The notes: a model not told the origin generated them from the letters alone. A stretch of 31,654 nucleotides of DNA from a virus (IMGVR_UViG_3300025697_000094:1-31654), one strand, 5' to 3'. Positions 1 through 9,238 are shown, counted from the stretch's first letter. Numbers and translations are program-made.

Positions 1-2
1 TT

Positions 3-1559
3 TATTATGAGGACATTGACGTGGCTGCAGGAGATATGGTAAAGTTAGCGGCATCAGACGGTGACATTGACACGTCTGATCAGTTGTCTGTAGCATCGGC
101 CTACGGCAAAGTATTTGTCGCCAATGGCACGAGCTTGAAGGTGGCCGATTTTCAGAACTCGAAGATCGCCACGGCGGATGTCGGTGCTAACCCACCCGAC
201 CGGGGCAACATATTGACTGGTGGCACCAGTGGTGCCAAAATGATCGTAGACTATATCACGGCGCTTACGGGTGCCTGTGTCCTGTACGGGTACCGCACCA
301 CCACCGCCACATTCACCACCGGCGAGACTGTCACTGGTACTGATGACGATGGTAACGCCATCAGCTTCGCCATGACCGCCGCCGCAGAGGTGGCCGCTCC
401 GCATTGGTACGACTGGACCGTGTACGGCGGGGACACGACGTTGTTCGGGGATATGCCAGATCAGGCATACCTTGTTGGCGTATCGGGCGGGCGACTGATC
501 CTATCCGGTGATAGAGAGTACCCACACCAGGCGCGAGCGTCGGGCTCCGGTAATCCGTGGGACTTCAACCTCAACCGTACCACCGCTGATAGACCGACAG
601 CCATAGGCACTGGAAATGCAGGGGCTATCGGTGACGTAGTGCGGGCCATCATCCCGATCCGTGACGGGCAGCTGTTGTTCGGCTGTGCTACCTCGATGCA
701 CATGATGATTGATAACCCGGGGATGGGTGGTAGGCTGGTGGCAATTGATACCACTGTTGGCATATTTGATAGCACTAGTTGGTGTTTCGACGGCGATGGT
801 AACACATGGTTCTGGGGCAGCGGCGGGCTACATATGATAGACCGTGGCGGTCTTACTGTCAGCACGGTGAACAAAGAGTCGCTTCCTGATCTCGTTGGCG
901 ATGTAGCTGCGGACCCATCAACGCACCGCATAACAATGGGATATGACCCAGCGCGTGTTGGTATCAAGATCTGTATCACCCTGCTGTCTGACGGCAGCAG
1001 CCAGGTATACTGGTACGACCTGCGGGCCCAAGGCTTCTTCTATGACACCGATGCCTCATCGGACCATGGCGTGTATAGCCAGTTCTACTATGCTGCAAAC
1101 GATACCACGCTGTCTGGGCTCATCGGCGGGTGTAAAGATGGGTACCTACGTGTAGATGATAGCTCTGTGACCAATGACGACGCAGTGGCTATTGACAGCT
1201 TCGTAGATTATGGCCCCCTCCCTCTGGGCCCCGATGGCCGGAACGGCTCGCTATCGTCTATTGATGTGGTGCTGTCCGGCGGCATATCAGGTGGCTCAGA
1301 GGATAATTCTGATGACGCCTATATGTATGTGTGGGCAGAGGACACAGCAGGAGAGCTATTTGAGAAGCTGATAGCCGGTACCGCGTACAAGCTGTCACTG
1401 ACATTCAGCGGCCCCGGCCGGAGCCGTGGTAGCAAGCGTAGACGCGGTGTGCGTGGTGCCTATGCCGGTGTTAGGGTTGGCAACAGCACAGTAAGCGAAA
1501 CATGGGGCTTCGAGAAGATGCTCCTCGAACAAGGGGCACCGGGTAGGAGATTAAGATAA
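3..1559 (+). CDS. Probable tail hub / head-closure (stabilisation) protein, 5' partial
   Basis: The frame is open to the left edge; a GTG at 21 is available but has no ribosome binding site, so the gene probably begins outside the window. At least 512 residues are visible. They are rich in Gly, Asp and short beta-type stretches with aromatic turns (for example the WDFNLNRTTADRPTAIG and FWGSGGLHMIDRGG segments), as in the beta-propeller tail-hub proteins of podoviruses (P22 gp10 / T7 gp12 types). In those phages such proteins close the portal and attach tail fibres or spikes. It heads a translationally coupled run of virion genes and its stop TAA overlaps the next ATG by one base. The family assignment is inferred from composition, motif style and position, not from an alignment; a different tail structural protein is possible. 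Confidence 0.55.
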   Translation, partial: YYEDIDVAAGDMVKLAASDGDIDTSDQLSVASAYGKVFVANGTSLKVADFQNSKIATADVGANPPDRGNILTGGTSGAKMIVDYITALTGACVLYGYRTTTATFTTGETVTGTDDDGNAISFAMTAAAEVAAPHWYDWTVYGGDTTLFGDMPDQAYLVGVSGGRLILSGDREYPHQARASGSGNPWDFNLNRTTADRPTAIGTGNAGAIGDVVRAIIPIRDGQLLFGCATSMHMMIDNPGMGGRLVAIDTTVGIFDSTSWCFDGDGNTWFWGSGGLHMIDRGGLTVSTVNKESLPDLVGDVAADPSTHRITMGYDPARVGIKICITLLSDGSSQVYWYDLRAQGFFYDTDASSDHGVYSQFYYAANDTTLSGLIGGCKDGYLRVDDSSVTNDDAVAIDSFVDYGPLPLGPDGRNGSLSSIDVVLSGGISGGSEDNSDDAYMYVWAEDTAGELFEKLIAGTAYKLSLTFSGPGRSRGSKRRRGVRGAYAGVRVGNSTVSETWGFEKMLLEQGAPGRRLR

Positions 1560-2173
1560 TGGCCGGAATACATGACACACCAGCTGCTGCACTCAGTCTA
1601 TACCATGGTGGCGATCGATCAACACGTAAAAGAGGCCCTGGGCGGAACACGGCACCGAGTGGTACGCCCGCCAGTGTCGCGGACCCGTTCAAGCAGGCCC
1701 TTGACACCCTCTCAGGTGCAGGCAGCGACGTTGAGAAAATGTACCAGACTGGTAAGCGTAGAACCATGAGCAACATTGCAATGCAGTCTGTCAACGCTGG
1801 CATGGCGAACACGCTCAACATGCCCGCCGCCGAACTCGCATATGAGAATGAAGTACGGCCCGGTACGAATGTAGGCATTGCACAGGCCAAGGCAGGCGTG
1901 CTACAGAATCTTGGGCAGACGGCCGCAGGTATTTATGGTACCCAGGTTGGTGCATCCACGGCAAGGCACGGTATTGACGTCGGCAGTCAGACCTCGCTAC
2001 AGACAGCACAGATGGGCGCTGATACGGCTGTCCATGGCCAGGCACTGCAGTTTGCGTCCAACCAGGCAAACCAATCGTTGCAGCGGTACATTGCTGAGCT
2101 TAGCAACCGCCCGCAAATTGGTGGCTCCACCAACACGCAGCCGGTGCCGATAATGGGGACGCCCCGCACATGA
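1559..2173 (+). CDS. Hypothetical virion protein, Ala/Gln-rich (possible ejection protein)
   Basis: This 204-residue protein is joined to the preceding gene by a TAATG overlap. The first 60 residues are basic and Gly/Pro-rich and look disordered. From about residue 65 it becomes helical, with many Ala, Gln, Thr and Asn and a repeated pattern of small residues (GASTARHGIDVGSQTSLQTA style). Such composition is common in podovirus internal (DNA ejection) proteins, which lie next to the tail-hub gene in P22-like phages. No catalytic motif is visible. The role is inferred from composition and neighbours only; it could also be a tail assembly factor. Confidence 0.7.
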   Translation: MAGIHDTPAAALSLYHGGDRSTRKRGPGRNTAPSGTPASVADPFKQALDTLSGAGSDVEKMYQTGKRRTMSNIAMQSVNAGMANTLNMPAAELAYENEVRPGTNVGIAQAKAGVLQNLGQTAAGIYGTQVGASTARHGIDVGSQTSLQTAQMGADTAVHGQALQFASNQANQSLQRYIAELSNRPQIGGSTNTQPVPIMGTPRT

Positions 2174-3612
2174 GCGATCTGAACAATACATTCAATATCC
2201 CGGCACCTGGTTCACCCAGGTTCGAGAGTGACACAATACGCGCGTTGGGCAAGATACGCGACTCGTTGGGGGTGGGGTCTGACCCATCGTTCGGCAGTAT
2301 AGAATTGCAGGACGCCACGGCCAGTCGCCTCGTTGCTACCGATGCTGATAAGAAGCTGTCTAGCTCAGACCTATTCGCGTGGGTAGCAGGAACAGCTAAT
2401 GAAATCAATGTAGCCGATGACGGTGACGGGACTGTTACTATTGGTATCGTTGACCCCCTTGTAGTTGGTAAAGGGGGGACCGGGGTTGCAACGCTGACGG
2501 ACCACGGTATTCTGCTAGGTTCCGGCACCGGGGCCGTGACACCGTTGGGTGCCGCTACAAATGGGCAAATCCCCATTGGTAGTACTGGGGCTGATCCGGT
2601 TCTTGCTACACTCACTGGAACTGCTAATCAAATTGCTGTAGCTAATGCTGCGGGTAGCATAACACTGTCAGTGGGTGCAGGCCTAAGCGATATTGCGGCA
2701 TTGACACCGAGTGACAGTGTGTTCATAGCCGGCGACGGTTCCAACTGGGTAGCCGAGTCAGGGAATACAGCCCGAACTTCTCTTGGACTAGGGACGGGGG
2801 ATGCTCCTACTTTTGCCGATCTTATTGTTACGAACCGACTACTCATTGATTCTTCCAGTTTCATAGTTAACTTGGGATACCTCGCCGGGGGCAATACTAC
2901 TGGTATCAGGAATGTTAATCTCGGGGCTTATGCCGGAGTCGATTTAACTACTGGGGCGAAGAACACCAATATCGGCTACTATGCTGGTTACGGGCTTACG
3001 GGCGGCATCGCGAACACTGGCAGCTACAACGTGTACCTAGGCCACAGCACCGGGCCTTACAACACTACAGGGTCGTACAACGTAGCCGTCGGCGGGAATA
3101 CTTTCAACATGAATACCGAGGGTTCTTACAATACAGTTATCGGGGGATCAGCAGGATTTTTCAGTACGACTGGGGCTCGTAATATCTTTATCGGCAACCA
3201 AGCTGGAAGCCGACAAACAACGGCCAGCAATATCCTTTTAATCGACAACCGAGACCGCTCTAGTGCTGCCAACGAACTAACTAGGGCTCTGCTCTACGGG
3301 GTGTTCGATGCTGATCCAGCAAATCAGTCTCTTCGGATCAATGGAGAAATACTCGGATCAGTGGGGGCAAAGATTGGGGACGGTGGTACGACTAATTACA
3401 CTACTATCTCCGGTACCGGGGATTTGTCCTTTGCTGGTTCGGCCGGTTTTTACCCCCGGCGTATTACTCAGAGTGCAGAGCCAGCCAATGGAACCGGGGC
3501 CACACAGATAGACGTAGGTGAGCTTAGTGTGTGGCGTGACCCTGATGACAATAAAACATATTTGATGTATAACGACACGGATGAAGGCGTACGCAAAGTG
3601 GAGATGACATAA
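2170..3612 (+). CDS. Tail fibre protein with YadA-head-like repeats
   Basis: The 480-residue product starts at an ATG overlapping the previous stop (ATGA). Residues 1-45 would be the virion-attachment end. Residues 74-93 and 150-168 are two copies of a GTAN(E/Q)I-V-G-(V/I)T(I/L) motif, separated by a GKGGTG segment; both are typical of phage fibre shafts. Residues 245-345 carry about six repeats of 17-21 residues of the form N-x-x-(I/L/V)-G-x-x-(A/T)-G, the pattern of YadA-head/Hep_Hag beta-rolls in trimeric adhesins. The C-terminal part (430-480) is a compact domain with WRDPDDNKTYLMYND. I infer a trimeric receptor-binding fibre or spike. No endosialidase or depolymerase active site and no C-terminal chaperone domain is recognised. 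The C-terminal region is the likely host-range determinant. Confidence 0.8.
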   Translation: MSDLNNTFNIPAPGSPRFESDTIRALGKIRDSLGVGSDPSFGSIELQDATASRLVATDADKKLSSSDLFAWVAGTANEINVADDGDGTVTIGIVDPLVVGKGGTGVATLTDHGILLGSGTGAVTPLGAATNGQIPIGSTGADPVLATLTGTANQIAVANAAGSITLSVGAGLSDIAALTPSDSVFIAGDGSNWVAESGNTARTSLGLGTGDAPTFADLIVTNRLLIDSSSFIVNLGYLAGGNTTGIRNVNLGAYAGVDLTTGAKNTNIGYYAGYGLTGGIANTGSYNVYLGHSTGPYNTTGSYNVAVGGNTFNMNTEGSYNTVIGGSAGFFSTTGARNIFIGNQAGSRQTTASNILLIDNRDRSSAANELTRALLYGVFDADPANQSLRINGEILGSVGAKIGDGGTTNYTTISGTGDLSFAGSAGFYPRRITQSAEPANGTGATQIDVGELSVWRDPDDNKTYLMYNDTDEGVRKVEMT

Positions 3613-4736
3613 TGCCGCAAGGACTACCTTTCACGTCACTACCTGCATTCGGAGAAGTTGGCGGGCCCGCGTTTCAAAGAACTGATGCACAGGGTAATAT
3701 ACTCGAACAAGCCGGAGTAATGATACGTGACCCTGAAACGGGCATGGCCGAGCCCTTCCATGGGGCCATCGGCAAGAGCACAAGTACTGCTCAGAGTGCT
3801 TCACCGGGCACACCCACTGCCAACCCCGTAGAACTCGCTGACTGGCAGGGTGAACAGGCCCTTGGCCAGCTGTCCGCGTTCGATAAGCAGCTGGAGGCAG
3901 TCAAGGTCCCAGTACAGCATGCACTCGATACATCGTACAAGCAGTATCAGGTCGACATCGAGACTATCCGCAACTCTGGCATGGAGCAAGACCAGCAGCG
4001 ACAGCGGCTTGGGCAGCTGAACGCCAACTACAAAAAGAAGTGGATCACAATCCAGAGCAAGGTCGAGCCACAGGTACAGGCCATCACGCAGCAGAAGGCA
4101 GCTGCCAGGCAGCAGATCGTGCTCCAGCAGGCCCTGCGTATGAAGGAGATCCAGACGTACGCGAAGATGGCTGAGGATGGCCTCATCAACGCAGATGCCG
4201 CAAAGTCACTGCAGTACAAGACACTCGGATACGAGGTGCCAGTGACGGCGTTCAGACCGCCCAAGTCACAGAGTCCATACCAGGTGGTTCAACGTAATCG
4301 GCAGGTGATATCCTCCCTTGATAGTATGCTCGGACAGTACAAAGTCAAGCCCGCGAAAGACCACCCGTGGTCAAGGTGGGACAGACCATCTGAACTCCTG
4401 ATCCTCAAGCCACGAGCCGAGTGGGCAGGGTCAAAGCCCACCGATAAGGACTACCGTACTGCTACCCCGGACGAGGCTGCACAGTATGACTGGGCCACCA
4501 GTACGCAGGACAGAGTTCGTGCCGAATCGCGTGCTGCTACCGATCAACTTGTGGGTAGGAGAGTGGCAGACCTATCCGGTACTGCAAGCTCTATGGTGCG
4601 TGATATCAACATGGCCCGTCCGCGCGGGGGTGATCGTAAGTTGACGGACACCGAAGTCGATGGCATGCTGGCCGAGGCAGGTGGTGACCCCAAGAGGGCC
4701 GAGGCTATCGCTCGTGCTAGGGGGTATGACTTCTGA
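3612..4736 (+). CDS. Hypothetical virion protein, Gln-rich helical
   Basis: This 374-residue protein begins at ATG 3612 (TAATG overlap) with GGAG eight bases upstream. Residues 1-65 are Gly/Pro-rich. About 75-210 are strongly helical, with many Gln, Lys and Ala, and probably form a coiled coil. The rest is charged and ends with a short helical motif (TDTEVDGMLAEAGGDPKRAEA) that resembles a small helix-loop-helix binding element. It lies between the tail fibre and the giant virion protein, so an internal or ejection role is likely, but no family is recognised. There is no signal peptide or membrane segment. Confidence 0.7.
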   Translation: MPQGLPFTSLPAFGEVGGPAFQRTDAQGNILEQAGVMIRDPETGMAEPFHGAIGKSTSTAQSASPGTPTANPVELADWQGEQALGQLSAFDKQLEAVKVPVQHALDTSYKQYQVDIETIRNSGMEQDQQRQRLGQLNANYKKKWITIQSKVEPQVQAITQQKAAARQQIVLQQALRMKEIQTYAKMAEDGLINADAAKSLQYKTLGYEVPVTAFRPPKSQSPYQVVQRNRQVISSLDSMLGQYKVKPAKDHPWSRWDRPSELLILKPRAEWAGSKPTDKDYRTATPDEAAQYDWATSTQDRVRAESRAATDQLVGRRVADLSGTASSMVRDINMARPRGGDRKLTDTEVDGMLAEAGGDPKRAEAIARARGYDF

Positions 4737-4834
4737 TGCGTACACAACTTGGTATCATCGAATCGGGGCTGGCAGTTATAATGCTGATCACGGCCCTCGC
4801 AATCTACATCCTTGCCGCCGCGAGTATCATCTAG
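4736..4834 (+). CDS. 32-residue single-span membrane peptide
   Basis: A short open frame starts at an ATG overlapping the TGA of the previous gene by one base (TGATG) and ends at TAG, ten bases before the next start. The product begins MRTQLGIIESG and then runs almost uninterrupted in Leu, Ile, Ala and Val to its end, so it is one transmembrane helix with a very short N-terminal tail. A GGGGG run upstream could act as the ribosome binding site. Gene coupling on both sides favours a real gene over chance. It could assist DNA ejection or lysis; no family can be assigned. Confidence 0.6.
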   Translation: MRTQLGIIESGLAVIMLITALAIYILAAASII

Positions 4835-4844
4835 GGGGACTGAC

Positions 4845-7800
4845 ATGGCAAGCATATTTGAGCAGCGTGCAAAACAGGTCCAGGGCAGCGGCAGTGTATT
4901 CGAGAAGCGGGCCAAGCTGGCGTCCGCCATCAGCGGTGCACTTGCTGATCAGGCCGCAGGCACCCCTGCACCGCAGGGGCCTACTGCCGACTTCGCGGTA
5001 CCCGACAGCATGACCCCACCAGAACAGCGGGCTATGCCGTCGATACGTAAGGCCCTCGCTGCCATTGATCCGCAGAAGCCTGAGCCACAGGGTACGTTAC
5101 GCGGTGACCTATACCATGCCATTGGTCGCGGTGGTATCAGGGCCATGGCTGCTGCCCCTGGAGCCCTGGCCTCGCTGATGGAGGCTGGCGAGAAAGCCCC
5201 TGGCGGCTGGGGGGACTGGGGCATCCCTGGTACATCTGGTGAGCGGGCCAAAACAATAATGAGCCTACGTGCCAAGGCCCGCGACATCTACAAGCTGTCT
5301 GATGCTGAGTCATTGCGCGCAAAGCGTGGCGGGGCCACTGGTATGCTCGTCAACCTGGTCGGTGAGACCATCCCGCAGTTTGGTGTATCCGCTGTAGCGG
5401 CTCTGCTCGGTGGACCCGCCGGTGTCGTGGCGGTATCCGCTGCCATGGGCGGTGAGGAAGTGTACCAGAACCTTATCGACCTTGGTGTGGACCCCGATAA
5501 GGCTAATGCCGCCCGATGGGTAACTGGCCCGATCATCGGTCTGGTGGAGAAGTTGCAGATCGACGGCGTGCTCCGCATCGGGAATAAGGCGGCCGTTAAG
5601 CGACTGGTTCAGGCCGCCCGGGAGCGTGCCTTCAAGAAGATGGCAGCGGCCGGTGTCGACATCACATTCGACCATGCCATGAAGGCCGCTGGTGAGGGCC
5701 TGCAGGAAGTGCTACAAGAGGGCATCGGTATTGGGGCTGAGGTTGCACTGGCGCGGGACTTCGACCCCAAGGCTGATCTGATCCGCCTTGGCTCCGCGTT
5801 TATCGGCGGTGCCATTGTCAGTGAAGGCCTCGGTGCGGGTATGTCCATGGCCCGTGGTGGTTCTTCGGTCCTGTCTGAGGTCCAGAACCAGGACGATGTT
5901 GCTACAATGGATGAAACCATCTCCAGGCGCGGCGAGCTTGAACCCCCAAGTGTAGACGAGCCAGTCCAGCCTGCGACCCCCGAGATGGGTTCCTATACCC
6001 CAACAGTTCAGACAAGATCCGGTGGTATACCTGTGGATGAGGGCCCCGCAGCCCCAGGAGCGGCACCGGAGGCCCCCGGGCCAGAGATCGTCGCTCCAGC
6101 GGCGGCTGAGGAGCCGCTCGTACAGCCAGAGCCTGCCAATGAAGCAGCACAGGAGGACCCGGCGGGTAGGCCATATATGTCCCCCCGGAACGCGGACATG
6201 GAAACCCGCGCCGGGTGGATGGGCAATCCCCCGGTACCCGAGCAGATCCCCGCTGGCACCCTGGCACAGCGTCGACAGGCAGCCATCGACGGCGGGTACG
6301 ACAAGCGAGCCGGTCGCATAGCGAAGGATATCCTTGAGAACCCAAGACCGGCCAAGGCTGAGGAGACCCATGGCCTGGATATACGGGCTGAGCAGGTAGA
6401 GAGCGAGCACGCCGCCCTTGCAGAGCAATTGGACGCGATGCAAGACGGTAGCCCCGAACAGGCGGATGCCCTTGAGCTTATGGGTAAGCTGGAGGAGGAA
6501 CACGCCGTAATCGCAAAGGTATTGCGGTGGGCGGGCACCGAGTGGAGCGCAGCGGGCTTTGCCAGGCAGCATCGGCTGGGCGATAACTCGAACACACCGA
6601 ACGTGCTGGGCCGTGCAGCCAAGGCGGCGGGCAAAGCAATCACGCCCAAGGCAAAGGCCAGCCTCACAGAGGGGGCCAGGAAGGTGCGGAAAAAACGCAA
6701 GCAGGCTGGTAGGTCGTTGACCCGCGACACGGACAACGCGGCGAAGCGGGCCGTGAAGCGTGCGTCTAAACTAGGCCGGTACGCCAAGATGACTACTGAG
6801 GAACTTGACGCTGAGCTTGCTGATCTGCTGTCCCGCGAGCGTACACCGCTGATCATCCATGATATTGTGTTGAATATTGCAGCCCGCACACCGGATGCTG
6901 ATCTTGAGACTGTGACCCATGCCGCGTTGCAGCATCTGCCCGGCCTGGAGCGTAGTGATATCACTGAGGCAATTGTACAGACCTCGCAGCGTAAGGCACA
7001 GAACTCCGATGCAATGACTGAGTATCTGCGAGCGCTTCGACGCAAGTATCGGAAAGTGAAACAGCTGCGTACTGATATTGCTGACGTTCTATACTGGATG
7101 GAACAGGGGCGGATGCCTGATGGGGTTGAACCCACTGTTGGGTTGACGGACAACGTGATTCAGAAACTGGAAGCCGTGCTCGATCAGTTGAAGAAACTAC
7201 AGCAGAACAGTGAGCCTGCTGAGCAGCAAAGACTTGAACGTAGGATCGCTTTTTTGAAAGGTCGCCTGGCAGCCAAAGACTTCGATACAAAAAAGGCCGT
7301 CAACAACTACAAGCCCAGCCGTCGAACATTACAGCTGCAGTATGAAGCTGCCCAGCTGGACGCGGCTGTCGCCAGGGAGATCTACAAACAGAAGGAGATC
7401 CCGTGGTGGAAGACTGTTTGGGGTGAGTCGCTGCGTACAGTGATGGCCCTCAAGTCATCGTTCGACCTCAGTGCTCTTGGTAATCAGGGCGGCTGGGTAT
7501 TGCTGAGTCACCCGGTGCGTGCCCTCAAGACCATGCCTAGAGTGCTGCGTGCAGCTGCATCAGACAAGACTGCCTATGAGATCAATGAGGGGATTAAGGG
7601 CAGACCCAACGCCCCATACTATTTTCGTGATGGCCTTGAGCTTACGGAGACGGCTGATGCTGGCAACTTCACGGAGCGTGAAGAGATGTTCCGATCGGAG
7701 TGGGTCACCCGCATACCAGTCATCGGCCGGGGTGTGGCTGCATCCAACCGTGCGTTTGCCACGACGCTGAATCTATTACGCGCCGACTCATACGATTCGA

Positions 7801-8612
7801 TGGCTAGTGCTTTCGCGGATGAGGGCGGGCCCACTGAGGTGGAGGGTCGGGCCATAGCTGAGTTCGTCAACATGGCGACGGGGCGTGGTAACGTGCGGGG
7901 TGCTGGAGCCAAGAGGATCATGCACAGTATGAACGGCATCTTCTGGGCACCGCGCCGGGCGCTGAGCCGGTTCCAGATGCTGGCCACGCTGGGTGGACAG
8001 TTGGAGTTAGGGTCTGCCCGGCAGGAGGGGCAGTGGAAACGCAGCCCGATCCACTTGCGGGGATCACGCCGTGTTCGCAGGATGTTCGCAAAAGAATTGG
8101 CCCGGTATCTTGCAGGTTTGGCTACGGTATACTTCCTTGGAGAGTTGGCTGGCGGTGAGGTAACATTTGACACTAGGTCGTCTGACTGCGGTAAAATCCG
8201 TTTCGGCAACACCAGGCTTGATCCGCTATCCGGCATGTCACAGACATTGACTTTTGTTGGTCGCAACATAACGCATGAGCGAAAAGACCAGGCCGGGAAC
8301 ATCACGCCGCTATCCGGCTATGACATGGAGCGCACATGGGCCAGGTTCCTCAAGAACAAGGTGTCCCCCGGGTTTACTGTTGCATGGGCGGGGTTCACTG
8401 GCGATACGCCGTTTGATGGGCCTACCACACCATGGTGGTTGATGAAGGAAGCAGTGACACCCATATCAGTTGATGACATCTATGAGGTCATGCAGGATCA
8501 GGGAGTGCCGCGTGGTACTATACTGTCTATGCTGGGGGTTCTTGGGATCGGAGTACAGGTGTACGGTGAGAGCACGTCATCGGCATCCGTGCCGAGGAGA
8601 GGTGCATTATGA
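4845..8612 (+). CDS. Giant virion protein, ejection / large-polyvalent-protein type
   Basis: I place the start at ATG 4845, preceded by AGGGGG, rather than the in-frame TTG 11 codons upstream; this gives 1255 residues. The N-terminus has two copies of a FE(Q/K)RAK element (residues 5-10 and 19-24), a feature I associate with large polyvalent and internal virion proteins. Residues 166-201 and about 310-345 are Gly/Ala-rich hydrophobic stretches that could insert in membranes. About 390-475 is a Pro/Ala/Glu-rich linker, and 520-840 is a long charged helical region. The last 400 residues hold the WWKTVWGESLR and SSFDLSALGNQGGW motifs and a membrane-like segment, which resemble the C-terminal domains of podovirus DNA-ejection proteins. 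I infer a protein packaged in the head and injected with the DNA. No peptidoglycan hydrolase motif was recognised. Confidence 0.75.
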   Translation: MASIFEQRAKQVQGSGSVFEKRAKLASAISGALADQAAGTPAPQGPTADFAVPDSMTPPEQRAMPSIRKALAAIDPQKPEPQGTLRGDLYHAIGRGGIRAMAAAPGALASLMEAGEKAPGGWGDWGIPGTSGERAKTIMSLRAKARDIYKLSDAESLRAKRGGATGMLVNLVGETIPQFGVSAVAALLGGPAGVVAVSAAMGGEEVYQNLIDLGVDPDKANAARWVTGPIIGLVEKLQIDGVLRIGNKAAVKRLVQAARERAFKKMAAAGVDITFDHAMKAAGEGLQEVLQEGIGIGAEVALARDFDPKADLIRLGSAFIGGAIVSEGLGAGMSMARGGSSVLSEVQNQDDVATMDETISRRGELEPPSVDEPVQPATPEMGSYTPTVQTRSGGIPVDEGPAAPGAAPEAPGPEIVAPAAAEEPLVQPEPANEAAQEDPAGRPYMSPRNADMETRAGWMGNPPVPEQIPAGTLAQRRQAAIDGGYDKRAGRIAKDILENPRPAKAEETHGLDIRAEQVESEHAALAEQLDAMQDGSPEQADALELMGKLEEEHAVIAKVLRWAGTEWSAAGFARQHRLGDNSNTPNVLGRAAKAAGKAITPKAKASLTEGARKVRKKRKQAGRSLTRDTDNAAKRAVKRASKLGRYAKMTTEELDAELADLLSRERTPLIIHDIVLNIAARTPDADLETVTHAALQHLPGLERSDITEAIVQTSQRKAQNSDAMTEYLRALRRKYRKVKQLRTDIADVLYWMEQGRMPDGVEPTVGLTDNVIQKLEAVLDQLKKLQQNSEPAEQQRLERRIAFLKGRLAAKDFDTKKAVNNYKPSRRTLQLQYEAAQLDAAVAREIYKQKEIPWWKTVWGESLRTVMALKSSFDLSALGNQGGWVLLSHPVRALKTMPRVLRAAASDKTAYEINEGIKGRPNAPYYFRDGLELTETADAGNFTEREEMFRSEWVTRIPVIGRGVAASNRAFATTLNLLRADSYDSMASAFADEGGPTEVEGRAIAEFVNMATGRGNVRGAGAKRIMHSMNGIFWAPRRALSRFQMLATLGGQLELGSARQEGQWKRSPIHLRGSRRVRRMFAKELARYLAGLATVYFLGELAGGEVTFDTRSSDCGKIRFGNTRLDPLSGMSQTLTFVGRNITHERKDQAGNITPLSGYDMERTWARFLKNKVSPGFTVAWAGFTGDTPFDGPTTPWWLMKEAVTPISVDDIYEVMQDQGVPRGTILSMLGVLGIGVQVYGESTSSASVPRRGAL

Positions 8613-8791
8613 GCGAGAAACCGGAGCTACTTATCAGGGTGGATGAACGCACGGAGCGATTGGAGAAGTGGGTGGAGATGCACACATCACACCACAGCCG
8701 GTTATCCATGGCCTTTGTGTCAACGGCTATCTCCATCATCCTGGCCCAAGCGGGGATGATATTTGCACTCATCAAGCTGGCGGGTGCTTAG
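8609..8791 (+). CDS. Small XhlA/holin-like membrane protein
   Basis: This 60-residue protein starts at an ATG overlapping the previous stop (ATGA). Residues 1-30 form a charged helix (RVDERTERLEKWVEMH) and residues 34-58 form one transmembrane span, ending in the short tail KLAGA. This order, a coiled coil followed by a C-terminal membrane anchor, is that of XhlA-type lysis proteins and related holin accessory proteins. It is the last gene of the rightward block, where lysis genes are often found, but no endolysin is next to it. It overlaps the convergent gene by four bases. Confidence 0.7.
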   Translation: MSEKPELLIRVDERTERLEKWVEMHTSHHSRLSMAFVSTAISIILAQAGMIFALIKLAGA

Positions 8792-9012
8792 GAGTTCTCC
8801 CGAATAAAGTCATCCAACCAGGCCCGCCGCGTGAAGGTTCCCCCGCCGTACAAGCGTGGCCTGGTTATTGTCCTTATAGCCCCGGACCGGACATAGCGTC
8901 TGATCCGGGGCTTCTTCAATAGTGTCCCTGTCACCCGGTACAGGTAATCCTGTATACCGTCGATGGTGACAACGTCGTCATACGGTAGTGATCGTTTAGG
9001 CATCCTCTTCAC
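8788..9012 (-). CDS. Excisionase/MerR-like helix-turn-helix protein
   Basis: This 74-residue basic protein has a GTLLKKPRIRRYVRSGAI segment followed by a tyrosine/glycine wing and TRRAWLDDFI. That matches the general plan of excisionase-type winged helix-turn-helix domains: a recognition helix, a wing, then a residue-anchoring helix ending in (L/F)xxFI. A DNA-binding regulatory or architectural role is likely. The start is uncertain: GTG at 9012 or ATG at 9003 (MPKRSLPYDD), both overlapping the upstream gene and neither with a well-spaced ribosome binding site. It is the last gene of the leftward block and overlaps the end of the rightward block. Confidence 0.65.
   Translation of the reverse strand: MKRMPKRSLPYDDVVTIDGIQDYLYRVTGTLLKKPRIRRYVRSGAIRTITRPRLYGGGTFTRRAWLDDFIRENS
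8879..8911 (+). terminator. Candidate hairpin terminator for the rightward block
   Basis: GCCCCGGA (8879-8886) and TCCGGGGC (8904-8911) form a perfect 8-pair stem with a 17-base loop. On the + strand it is followed by TTCTTC, a weak pyrimidine tract. It lies about 90 bases past the last rightward stop codon, inside the converging helix-turn-helix gene. The long loop and poor T-tract make it only a candidate; it may just be GC-rich coding sequence. Confidence 0.25.
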
Positions 9013-9238
9013 CCACCCGATAGAACTGGTGCGGGTCGCCAGTAACGGGATCTAATGTCACTGCAACCTGGTACACCTTACCACCGCGCGATGTAGCGGT
9101 GATAAACCACCTATTCCCCGCCCGATCATACCGGGACCTGGGCCCACTGCTGTGGTTGTTCAAGGCGTCGTGGAGCACACGGTCATGCTGGCAGTGCTCT
9201 CGCAGCCAGTCCAGTACCTGGTAGTCGGCGTGGATCAT
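8996..9238 (-). CDS. Hypothetical protein, 80 residues
   Basis: The ATG overlaps the stop of the HD-domain gene (ATGA), with GGAG eight bases upstream, so translation is probably coupled. Residues 1-30 are helical (YQVLDWLREHCQHDRVLHDAL). The second half is beta-rich (NRWFITATSRGGKVYQVAVTL), which suggests a small alpha-beta fold. No cysteine pairs, membrane segment or catalytic motif is seen. No family is recognised; it is certainly expressed with its neighbours, given the spacing. Confidence 0.7.
   Translation of the reverse strand: MIHADYQVLDWLREHCQHDRVLHDALNNHSSGPRSRYDRAGNRWFITATSRGGKVYQVAVTLDPVTGDPHQFYRVGEEDA

Noticed and set aside
5712-6572. 286-residue open frame on the - strand
   Set aside because: Antisense to the same virion gene, with low-complexity Trp/Leu/Gly/Arg composition typical of the complement of Pro/Ala-rich coding.
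6008-7153. 381-residue open frame on the - strand
   Set aside because: It lies antisense inside the 1255-residue virion gene, is Ser/Arg/Ala-rich without any domain, and has no ribosome binding site; it is a shadow.
8788-9012. Excisionase as evidence of a temperate phage
   Set aside because: The fold is only excisionase-like; no integrase, repressor or attachment site is visible in the window.
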